From NCBI GenBank assembly GCA_949358305.1, contig OX442317.1, positions 9,118,186 to 9,182,185 of the forward strand: DNA of 64,000 nucleotides, written 5' to 3'. Of this stretch, positions 33,316-49,839 are shown in pieces. The DNA is from Strigamia acuminata (Eukaryota > Arthropoda > Chilopoda > Geophilomorpha > Linotaeniidae). The notes below the pieces were generated by a model. That model saw only the letters and a list, made by a program, of their open reading frames with translations, searched no databases and was not told the DNA's origin. A program made the translations under genes and the position numbers. Numbering within the stretch: position 1 is the first letter of the stretch; each line of letters starts with the position of its first letter.

Positions 33316-33570
33316 TTATACAGGTTTTTCTTGAAGATTTTCGTTTAATTTGTCCAGACCTTCTCGCGCGCGGTCCAACTCTTCCTGAACGCGTTTTTCG
33401 AGAACGGTTGCAAATGCAACTGCAGCTTGGCTCGCATTTTTCATCAGAAGACCCATTTCTGATTGCACTGTGGTCAGAAAATGGGATAAAATCGATTCCA
33501 TGCTTTGACTTTGGACTCCAGACGACACGACCAACACCACTAATAAAACGGCGATTTTAGCAACACCCAT
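33316..33570 (-). CDS. small secreted helical protein 4
   Basis: Encodes 84 residues: signal peptide MGVAKIAVLLVVLVVSSGVQS and a short, cysteine-free, strongly helical chain (QAAVAFATVLEKRVQEELDR, LDKLNENLQ). A small intron probably interrupts the 5'UTR: acceptor tctttag about 10 bp before the ATG and donor gtaagt about 50 bp further upstream (near 33625). Family not recognised; its position places it with the other three secreted genes. Confidence 0.65.
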   Translation of the reverse strand: MGVAKIAVLLVVLVVSSGVQSQSMESILSHFLTTVQSEMGLLMKNASQAAVAFATVLEKRVQEELDRAREGLDKLNENLQEKPV

Positions 33571-33639
33571 AATGATCTAAAGATAGAAAAATAATCAAAA
33601 CCAATAAATTCAATACATAAACTTACTTTACGCTTTTTC

Positions 33640-34496
33640 TACTTCTATTTTCTATTTCTAGTACTACTACCTGCAGAAAACACAACCACAGTGGTTTTTC
33701 AAGTGTTTCATGCAACCTGGCTTTAGTTTTTACACATAACTGCCAGACTAGTGTTCGAAATGCTTGCATGTAAAGCATCCACCAACGAAATCGTGAGTAA
33801 AAGCAGAAGTGGGTAAAAATAAAGAAATTTCAATAACCCAAACACTAAACCGTAAACAAACACACAGACGAATTATATGCCAATGTATTGCAATGTCTTT
33901 TGAAATGCATTGGATTCAGAGAAACATCAAAAACCATATAAACAGAAACTTTCACCGCATGAACTTACCGCTGTAGTGATAACCAAGCGAAAAACTCAAC
34001 CGGTTATTATATAGAAAACTCGCTAATGCATTTCTAATCACCTTTTCTTTGTAGTCTCAAATCCAACAAAAACCATTTTGATTATTGTGCGTATTTACAA
34101 AGAGTACTTGCTCAACAACATCAACAAATTGAACACTTTGTAGATCCATCATTATACCATTTCAATAAAAAATAAAATAACGATTCACACTTGACCAGAT
34201 GGTCTAAAAATAAAAATCCATATTCTTGGAACTGTTTGTTTTGTATCTGACATATATCACAAATATGGGACAAATTAAAAAATCGTATTAATCATTTTCC
34301 AGCAAAAGCATTTCTGAAAATAGAAGTAAATTCGAGTAAAATTGAGAACGCTCCAGTTAAAGACAAAAGAGGGCATTTTTTTCCCCCTCCAGTCTCCGCA
34401 AGAATGAGGAAGTAGTTGGCGCTTCCTTAGAAATAACATTAGATAATCGACAGTCAGTGGGTCATGAATTAAGTTCACTCGACCCTCTCTCTCCCC
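33640..34496. other. spacer between divergent secreted genes
   Basis: No gene supported in this roughly 860-bp AT-rich stretch. It separates the minus-strand secreted cluster from the plus-strand cysteine-rich gene and presumably holds both promoters. Confidence 0.4.
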
Positions 34497-34503
34497 TTAA
34501 ATA
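34497..34503 (+). promoter_or_regulatory. TATA-like box of the cysteine-rich peptide gene
   Basis: ttaaata lies 35-41 bp before the ATG at 34538, which would leave a leader of about 10 bases. Match and spacing only. Confidence 0.35.
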
Positions 34504-34537
34504 CATTTTCACCTGCCACTCCACTCGACACGTTGCA

Positions 34538-34932
34538 ATGGCACAACTTAGACCGACCGTTCTCCTCTTGCTGTTCCTACTGGCCTGCACTCCTGCATTC
34601 GCCACCAGAACTCACGGTGAGTTTCAATTAATTCCATTTAATTCGTGCTGAGTATATATCATTAAACCCCTTCTTTCCCTGAATTTTCCACTAAATTAAT
34701 ATTGAAATCCTCACTCACTACTTTTCCCACTATTTTAGCGTACCACAAAAGGGATCCCAATTGCTCTCCTTTCACCTATTGCTTCACTCGCGTTTACAAG
34801 CCGTGCGTGATCGTTAACGGTAACTCCACGCAAGAGAATGCTGACGTGTGTCCCACCGGTACCAGGTGCTGTCCTTACGGGTTTTCCAGCTGGAGAAGTT
34901 GCTGTGTGGAAGTTGGCGATGCGAAACCGTGA
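34538..34932 (+). CDS. secreted cysteine-rich peptide (2 exons)
   Basis: Exons 34538-34616 and 34739-34932 (intron gtgagt...tttag) encode 90 residues. The signal peptide (MAQLRPTVLLLLFLLAC..., cleaved near AFA) is followed by a mature chain with eight cysteines: NC, YC, PC, VC, a CC pair in TGTRCCPYG and a second CC pair in WRSCCVEV. Eight cysteines with two adjacent pairs suggest a compact disulphide-knotted fold, in the style of granulin-like or other small extracellular domains. I cannot assign a family. Extracellular signalling, inhibitor or defence roles are all possible; nothing seen here establishes a toxin. It is transcribed away from the secreted cluster to its left. Confidence 0.75.
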
Positions 34933-36982
34933 GAACAAACTCGCTTTTCTGCAGTGTATTCTAAAAAGTTGAAATAAATGCCATTTCATTATCATTCCAA
35001 TAACAAAAAATTTTTTAATCATAAATTAGACACCTGTACTCTGTACTCCACACATTTTTTTCTGTACTTTTGGGCTTCAGGTTGTGGTGATCTCGATTAT
35101 TGTACAGTGTTTTGTAATAAAATATCACCACTTAGAAAATATTTGTATTTGAGTATTTTTAATTACTTCGGTTTGGCACGCGACAAACCAAGTCATGTGA
35201 CTAGGGGATGAAAACTCTCCAAGGACATCTCACCGTTTTGGTGCAAAAATTCCTTTGTTGCACAGTTATTGCAAAGCCAGCACCTTTTGCTGATACACGC
35301 ACGTTTGATTGTGACTTCCGGTCTTGGGGAAAGACAGAGCCATCGCCAAGGACCACTGTCAAGCTAATCCGGATTCCCAACCATCGCCATCGCCGTATGA
35401 GTAACGGGAGAAGACGACCCGCCATTTGTATTTCACAACCGTTGTTGTGCGCCTTTCTTTGTTTCATGATTGTCGTATTTTCATATTGTTCATTTCCATT
35501 TGTAATTTCATTTAATAAATTATTGTGTTCTTTTTATATACTTACCTGTGTATTATTGTTATAACCCCTAGGCACCTTATTTAGCCAGTTTAGAGACTAA
35601 GTCTTAAATTAAGCATCTCGACTTCGAGTTATTTAGTTACGGTATTTGTTAAATATAACCCGGATCGCAGCAAGACAAATTCATTTGTCAAAATCAGTTA
35701 GGTCATCCCAGGCTTAGTTTTTGTGTGTCACAGCTCTAGTTGTCTGGAGAAATGATGCTCTTTTGTCCCTAATCCTTTGCTTTAAACTGCTCACTTTGTA
35801 ATCTTCAAGTTTTGTGAAGAAAATGAAAGCAAATACGTTTATAAAAATATTCAATTTTATTATCTACAAAGTAAAAAAAAAAAAAATTAGGGTGCTCTCT
35901 TGAAGAAACAAAACAATTGCTATTTCTTTCCTTCTTTCATAAACATTTACAAGAAACAAAAATTGCAACAAATCTAAAATTGGGTCCACGAAACCAAACA
36001 TCCAAAGGGAAAACAATAATAACTTTTCGCTAGGTGACAATTAGAGCTATTTCGACAGACGTCAATAAACCTTTCCATGGTCACGGTTAGTTCCATCTCG
36101 TTTACAACACATTGTTAGCCATGGTCGGTCATTTTGGCCTCGTTTAAATCTTATTTTTCCAAATACATCACATTGTGTCTGTTACAAACACATGTTTTTG
36201 GTATATTTGTACAAAATGAGCCGAAGTCGAACCGTGGACCGAATTTTCAATTTGGCGCAATCCTTGCCTCGACTAAATGCTATAAATTCTAGCTAAAGTT
36301 TTAAATACGAATGGTTAACTAGGTTAAATACTTTAATACATAATATAAATAAATTAAAAATTAGAAAAATTTAAATTTAAAAAAATTAAAAAATTAAAAA
36401 AAATTAAAAATAAACTCCTCTTTTTAAGTAATTTAACTTTTTATTATAACAATATCACTTCATCATTCATTAGACTGCTTTCAACACCTCAACAGAATTT
36501 GAAAATAATAAAATTTATAATATCTCTGTTTAGAATTGTCATATAATTACTATTCACTACTGAGTAAACCATTAATCGTATAATACAATAGACTCTTAAG
36601 TCAATAATCAGTTAATCACATTACATAAACTTTAAAAATAAATATTAAACATTTAATTAAACTCATTAGATAAGTCGTATATATATATATATATATATTA
36701 TATTATATATATTAATGTTAGAATTCGTATGTTGGTAGAGTAAAAGCAGCATGTGTAACTCTTATTCTAAAAGCGTATTGATCAAGTGCACTTTTCTTCT
36801 CGTTTAATATATGCTGGTTGTCCTAAAAGTATTTAAAGTACAAAAATTAGCACAAAACAAGTAGAAAATCTCGAAATTCCTAGTTTCTATTCGCCCTAAA
36901 AACAAACTTACTGATCATCACTGAGCATAGAAAAATTTATTATCCCATAAAAGTTGCATTTAATGATTCCGCCTACTATTTC
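34933..36982. other. 2-kb gene-free region
   Basis: Holds the polyadenylation signal of the cysteine-rich gene (aataaa near 34973), AT-rich spacer and, from about 36300, very A/T-biased sequence. Open frames at 35201-35564 on both strands resemble nothing known. The end lies just downstream of TMEM245. Confidence 0.45.
36679..36717. repeat. (AT)n microsatellite
   Basis: A run of ta dinucleotides with small interruptions, downstream of TMEM245. Confidence 0.85.
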
Positions 36983-43323
<6,341 letters not shown>

Positions 43324-43880
43324 GTTTTCACGCTAGTTGATCAATTATGATGTCACGGCCACTTCGAAAACCCGGGTCTGACGGAATTAAAACGTGGTTT
43401 TTACATGTTTAGCACGAAATAAACGAAAATAAATGTTTTAATGAGTGAATTCATAATTTTCTAAAAATTATTTCTTATTTATTTTAGAACCATCGTGGAA
43501 TTACCAACTCTCGGGTTTTAATAAAAGGCGACGGAGTGTTTACTTCGTTTCGTTATTTCATCAAGAGTGACATGAGAATGTTTCACGAGTCGGCGAAGTT
43601 CAAGCGCCATTTCACGAGACAATAAATAAATTCCGGCAGTTGTTTTGTTTGCTCAAACGGTGTATTGTTTTATATACGTGACCTGAACTAGAATGCATGG
43701 GGAAAAGCAATTAAAATGAGTAAAACCTTTGATTTGAGCAGTGAGACGCATCTGCCGTGACCTCATACCACGTGACCTCAGGTGATTGGTTTGAAATATA
43801 GGCCAAAACTCACCTGCCTTCACTCAGGCCATCTCAGTCTTCATCTTCTCTCCGACAACAAGTCGCAGAAGCACATCATC
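43324..43880. promoter_or_regulatory. shared upstream region of TMEM245 (-) and Spaetzle (+)
   Basis: The two genes start 557 bp apart and diverge. An atataggcc TATA-like word at about 43796 lies 30 bp before a tcagtct initiator-like word (43829) and 85 bp before the Spaetzle ATG. Interpretation is by spacing only. Confidence 0.4.
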
Positions 43881-46800
43881 ATGGATACACTCACATTTAT
43901 CCAGGTAAAAAAACAACGCATTAATAACTCTAATTTTGAAATCCAAATCTTAAAACTCGAGTCTTTAACACACAAATAAGTCACATTGGACATTATTTGC
44001 CACCAATATCGCTTTAATCCAATCGTTTTGCGAGTTAAAAAGCACACAAACCACCTAGAGAGGAGATAATCGCAAAACGAAACCTAAAATCAAACCGAAA
44101 CTTAGCGGGAAAACGTTATTATTATTTTTTAAAAAAAATATCTCGCAAAACCTTTATCGAACATGACGAAAATTGACCGGTTCTATCATTGAACTTGACC
44201 TTGGCTTTACTGGAGGCTCATTTCAATAAGGAAGTGAATGTGGAACGGAACTCTTTCTACTACTGCCCAACATAAATTGGGCGAGGGGAAATAAGTTCAA
44301 GAGTGTGTCATCATATCTATTGTATTGTGTTTTTCCATATTTCCGGTTTGCGGGCGGTAACCCCGCGCTGACCCCGGATATATTCAAGGACGTGACCCGT
44401 TGGCGTCAACTGGGTTGACCTCGACTCGAATGGACACAAATAATATCCCGCAGGGAAGGGATCTTAAGAAGGGTCTTTTTTTTCTCTTCTTTTCTTCTCT
44501 TCCAAAGGGGGCTCAGTTGGAATAAATGGGAATTTATTCGAGGTCACAACATCTTCAGACAAAATCTTTTTTTTTTTAAACTAAAAAAATATTCTAAGAT
44601 TTGTTTCTGTTATTTTGTTTGTGTGTGGAATTTCATGGCAAATGGAATAATTTGTGCAACATTCACTTTTTGACCTGAACCTACTTCCTAATGCATCTGG
44701 GGTAAATCCTGGATGACTGATTTTTTTCTTTCTTAAAGTTTGTTATTGTAAACAAGCAATTTAGAGTTATGAGCAATTTCCACGCAGTTGAAAAGTTGTT
44801 TCAAATCAATTCAAATGAATTTGAAGAAGATTAGCAAAGTAAAAGCATGCTGTGAAGCATTGTTTAACAGTTTATTTGTAATCATTGTTGCAGCTGAAAG
44901 CAGTACAGTTGAGTGATTTTATTGAATGCTTCACCAACCTGAATACATCTATTGTTTTTATTCCCTGAAAATTGTCTTTAAATGTTCCATTATGACATTG
45001 GTAGTTATGGCTCACCATGCTGGTCACCAGTTGCCGTTGGAACACAGGATTGGGCCATAGTCAATTACATGGTTGGGTAACTGGTTGGGAATCTCAGTCG
45101 ACTGACTAAGATACTGTTTCTAGAGCAAGAACATCTACCACCCGCCTCCAACTGGGTTTTCCCTGCTCTCGATGCAATTGCAAGGTTGGGTCCTTAAGAA
45201 AGTCGTCCCACAGACAGCGGATTAAGTTACATGGTCTAAATCCCCACACTAGTATTCTACTTACGGGGCCATGACCATGCTAAGTGTCACACTACTTATA
45301 CTCTCTGACATAGAAAGAATATATACTTCCAGATCTCGTTCGTCTCGTAATCTCGGTCTCTGAGATCTAGTTTTTTTTTTAGTCTTAGGTCTCAGCAAAA
45401 CAAGATTTCCTTATTACGAGATATAATAAAAAATGTACAATTCACGTTACGACTCGTCTCGGGACCGTCTGATCTCGTCTTCGGAAAACCGAGACTTGAA
45501 AATGGCCGAGATGCTGGAAGTGTAGAAAGAATATTAGCCATCTCTCACTAAAAACAAGTCAATTTTCACAGAGTAATTTCTTTTCTTTATTTTTTCAGAT
45601 TTTCGCTTTAATAGTCGGTGCTTATTCGCAGTCTTACTCTCAAGTACGGTATGCAAGTACAAGACGAAATGGAACAGCCTACGACGCTTATTCAGTTCTC
45701 AGCAACCCCGCTTTAGCCAATCATCGCTTACCAATATATCCACAAGCACCTAGCACACCTGTAACATCTCCACCGGTAACAATGACAACTGCCCCGGTTG
45801 CAGCAGTGGATGTACAAAGCGCTGTACAAGATGCCATCCATCAAGGAAACTTCCACCAAATGCCCTTTTACGGGATGAACCATTTAGTGCCACAATACAC
45901 CGACACTTTGAATTCTGCCGATTTGCAGCACGCACAGTCAGAAGTTCACCAAGTTCGAATTCCTCCAAAGCCGACTCCGCAAACCAACGAAGAAGAAGAG
46001 AGAATTCGAGACTATTACCATCGGCAAACCGAAGTCGTTCCGACCGCGGCGCCAGAACCCGAGACGACAACCGACTGTCTCGCTTGTCGCTTATTCCACG
46101 AAGAATTCGTCAAGAATCAAGAGAAAATCAAAGTAATGACCAATAAGCACACGCCAGCTCCACAAAACGCATTGCCAGAAGTGGTTACTAAAGCGACGAC
46201 CACTCCGAAACCTGCAGACAAAAAGAATTTTACTGCACCGGCAACGAATGAATTGTTTTCTATCAATGATGCTTTGGTCCACCAGCAGAAGCTTCCAGCA
46301 CAGTTTGGTTCAGCACAAAATGCTATGACTCCCACTGAACTCTTTAGCAGACCACAAACAGGTAATAAACCAATACATTTTCCATCAACATGTTGTTCTG
46401 ATTTTTCTCTTTTTATTCAAGTTATCAACAGGTTACAAAATGGTTTTGTTATGCAACCACAGGCCTTTGCTGGTAGTGCACCCAATGCCCCACAGGGATC
46501 TCACCTACTTCCTCCAGGAGCAATTCTAATTGACCCAAGCAAAGGTGGTGTTAAACCACAATTCTTTTCTGGACAACCGCAAGGACCAAACATTCCAATG
46601 AATGCTGGACAACCACAAGCACCAAACTTCCCTAACAATCCTGCAATGCCACAACCAGCAAACATGTTTTTTAATCCTGGCTTACCCCAACCATCAAACA
46701 TCCCAAAGAATGCCGAAGTGGCACAAATGTCTAACTCCAATGTCCAACCAGGACCAAATGGGAACATGCCTGGAATGCCTCCATCATCAAATACTCCCAG

Positions 46801-48802
46801 TAACACAGGATCACCACAACTTTTCATGAATACTGGATCACCTCAAGGATCAAACATACCTATTAATCCAGCCCTACTACAAAGTTTCTTGAATTCTGGA
46901 TCACCTCAAGGATCAAACTTGCCTATTAACCCAGCCCTACTACAAAGTTTCATGAATTCTGGAACACCTATTAATCCAGGTTTAATACAAGGATTGATGA
47001 ATGCTGCTAAAGCACAAGGAATCAACATTCCACAGATGCTACAAGGATCGTCTGGAAATTTACCTATGAATGCTTTCAATCCTCAAATAACACAAAATGG
47101 CATTGCTCAAGAACCAAACAGAAGAGTGAATGCAATGCCCAATGATCAAATGCAGTCAAATCCACAAGCCGGAACCATTCGTGGACCGATGGGAATCCAT
47201 ATACCAATTCCGCCAAAATCCGTTCCCGCTCACACGGTAATGGGACCTCCTATGTCCATGCCACCTATGCAAAATAGCAATGGAATGCCAACAAGAAAGA
47301 ATGGTGGATTTCTGGACAGCATAAAAAATTTCTTTGCTGGAAATATGTTTGGCGGTGGACAAAGAGCGAGGTTTCTCGATGACGACGATGCAACATTATT
47401 GCTCGATGAAGAAAATAACTCAACTGCAATTGAAGAAATGATGGACACAAAAAACATCTCCAGAAATGAGACGTTGGACATTGAAATGCCAGAAGCTGTG
47501 GAAGGTGCTAGGACAAAGCGAGAAGTCGAAAAGAACGAAACGCTGACAACCGATAGCGGTAAAAATGGTACCAAAACCCTTTTGGAGGAAATTGGGGCTT
47601 ACGTAAGGAAAACTATTCACCGACTGCGTGACGAAACAGAACGAATAACCACTCCGCTTTGGCCGACCATTCGAGACACCGTCAGAACTTACTTTGGCCC
47701 GTCAAAATCAGATTCTGCAACAACTCGAAAACCACCGACAACCGAAGATGTGGAAAGACGGTCTGTGGAAAGTAAAAGAAATTACATGGAACAAGACATT
47801 CAAAAAGCTCTCAAAGTTGGCGAAACTACGGAGCAACCAATGGAGCAATTGAAATTAGCAGCTGCAACTTCGCTATTGCCCAGATGTGCTCTAGATGTAG
47901 AAAACAAGAATTATTGTCTACAGGACAGTGACTATCCAACGTACGTATAACTGTCTAATTTTATATTGAACTGCGGTGTTTAATTTTAATTATGCTATTA
48001 TCAGAAATCTCCTTAAAGAAGCACTACAACAAGATAACTCCGTAGTTGCCTGCAATACAACTCTAGGCCGGACCATTAGACAAAGGTAAATAAATAATAA
48101 AGCACCTCATGGTGTCTTGCACTTTCACATGCTGGGTTCCCACTTGACTGAAAAGTTTCTACGGCAGAAAATTAATCTTTTATGTTGTTGGTTCCCATCT
48201 GTCAGAAAAGTGGACAGGCCATTTCGCATAAAAAAAAAGCCTGAACCACAAGATGACGTCACTCGGTCTGATTGGCCAGTGGTATTTTCTGCCTGCTATT
48301 TTCTGCAAAAATAAGAGAAAGTGATGTCATAGCAGATTAAAAACTCGGGAAAAACAGGATTTTCTACTCTGTTTCAGTCAAGTGGGACGCCAAAATTACG
48401 GGTCACGATCATGCAAAGTGTCAAAAATACAAACACAAATATTGTTTTCAGATTACACACCGCAGAGCCCGGTGTTTGCTTATCGCCAATATTCAAAGTA
48501 ATGCCACTGAGAGCCAAAAATCAAGATGGCGTATGGAAATTGATCGTTAATGTGGATACTTGTCATCAAACAGTTCGGATCCAGAAGTGCCAGTGAGTAT
48601 TAAATGAAATAACCAAATGAAGAAAATTGAAATTAATATATACATATATTTTTTAATTAGTCCTTCGTGTGGCGAACGGCCCTCAAGTCGAACTCATTGT
48701 AAACAAGTCCAAGCCGTTTATACACTCATTGCCTTCGACAGCAAGCATGGGTTTCATCTGGATAAATTTCAGTTCCCGAGTACATGTTGGTGCAGCTCTT
48801 AA
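43881..48802 (+). CDS. Spaetzle-type cystine-knot Toll ligand (6 exons)
   Basis: Exons: 43881-43904, 45599-46361, 46422-47940, 48005-48085, 48452-48592 and 48661-48802, in phase, 889 residues. Splicing exon 1 to 2 makes the signal peptide MDTLTFIQIFALIVGAYSQ. A long pro-region is Pro/Gln/Asn-rich with imperfect repeats of SPQGSNIPINPALLQSF (about residues 350-450). Dibasic furin-type sites RTKR and ESKR follow, then the C-terminal cystine knot from three exons: GVCLSPIFKVMPLRAKNQDG, WKLIVNVDTCHQTVRIQKC, SCGERPSSRTHCKQVQAVYT, FPSTCWCSS. Seven cysteines in this block match Spaetzle, which is secreted, cleaved and binds Toll receptors in immunity or patterning. The 60-bp segment 46362-46421 is divisible by three and stop-free, so it could be retained; its pyrimidine-rich end and GT-AG borders favour an intron. 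Which Spaetzle subtype it is cannot be settled here. Confidence 0.88.
43905..45598. other. Spaetzle intron 1 (1.7 kb)
   Basis: Non-coding. The part near 45020-45540 holds low-copy words (gtcacactacttatact, tctcggtctctgagatc, gtctcgggaccgtctg) that partly recur in the Kelch intron near 53325-53470 and in the element at 48113-48420. Dispersed-repeat debris is likely. Confidence 0.5.
48113..48420. mobile_element. probable foldback element in a Spaetzle intron
   Basis: Left end gtcttgcactttcacatg followed by cccacttgactgaaa; right end carries the complement (tttcagtcaagtggg ... catgcaaagtgtc). A 15-bp perfect core and looser outer match make inverted ends about 40-50 bp long. No coding capacity. 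Borders are approximate and no target duplication was identified. Confidence 0.5.
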
Positions 48803-49839
48803 AACATCACCAGACTCGCAGTTTTTTAATTTAATTATTTTTTTGATAATTTATTCTCATTTTTATAATTATTTTTAATGATTCTAGAAACAAAACGTAT
48901 AATTAGATGTGAAATAAATTTGTTTACATTTTGATGAAACCACGATTTCGTCTTTATTGAGCACTCTGCGCATTACAACCGATGACTGGCTGCATTCGAA
49001 GAGTCGAGTAGACTAAATGGTATTTTAAAACATATTTGTACTGATCTAGCTGTTAAAAAGCGGCAGCTGCACGACATTTACACACCAAAACATGTTTATC
49101 ATAAATGCTCTAACACAACGCGGCTCTTCTACTGACAAAACCTAGATTTCCCCCGCAATTTTTTAAATTTATACAATTTAGACATTAATTTTAGTCGTTT
49201 TGATCAATTTAGACATTTATTTTATTTGTTTATTCAATTTAGACATTTATTTTAGTCGTTTTGATCAAATTAGACATTTATTTTAGTCGTTTTGATCAAA
49301 TTAGACATTTATTTTAGTCGTTTTGATCAAATTAGACATTTATTTTAGTCGTTTATTCAATTTAGACATTTATTTTGGTCATTTTATTCAATTTCGTTTG
49401 GTTCAATCTGGAAATTGAATTTATTCGTTTGGTTCAATTTGGAAATTGAATTTAGTCATTTTGCTTAATTTGGAAATTGAATTCAATCGTTTTGGTCAAT
49501 TTCGAAATTGAATTCAATCGTTTTGGTCAATTTCGAAATTGAATTTAATCGTTTTAGTCAATTTAGACCCGCGTTGTAAAGGATGGCGCGTTGAATGGGC
49601 ATCCCGCGTTCTATTAGAATTGGAGCATTTACGTTATTAACTGCAATTTTAAACTGCCTTTTCGAATGCAGCCGCTGAAACGCATATTGTATTCACAAAT
49701 CATCTTTTAGTCCTATTCTTCTCTGACGAAATGTGAAACCACCCGATAAAATTGTCATTTTTATATCCAGAATTTAGCAACAATTGATTGTCCAAATTCA
49801 GTCCATAACTCAAAAGCATCGATTCACTTTTGAACGTAT
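48803..49839. other. Spaetzle 3' region and repeat-rich spacer
   Basis: Contains the Spaetzle polyadenylation signal (aataaa near 48912) and the tandem repeat listed at 49180-49560. Nothing else recognised. Confidence 0.5.
49180..49560. repeat. approximately 31-bp tandem repeat
   Basis: Units such as tttagacatttattttagtc followed by gttttgatcaa, about six close copies, grading into a related series of about 36-38 bp (ggaaattgaatttagtcatt-type) to 49560. AT-rich, non-coding. Confidence 0.85.

Noticed and set aside
34538-34932. Calling the cysteine-rich peptide a venom toxin
   Set aside because: Cysteine richness and a signal peptide alone do not show toxicity; many defence and signalling peptides look alike.
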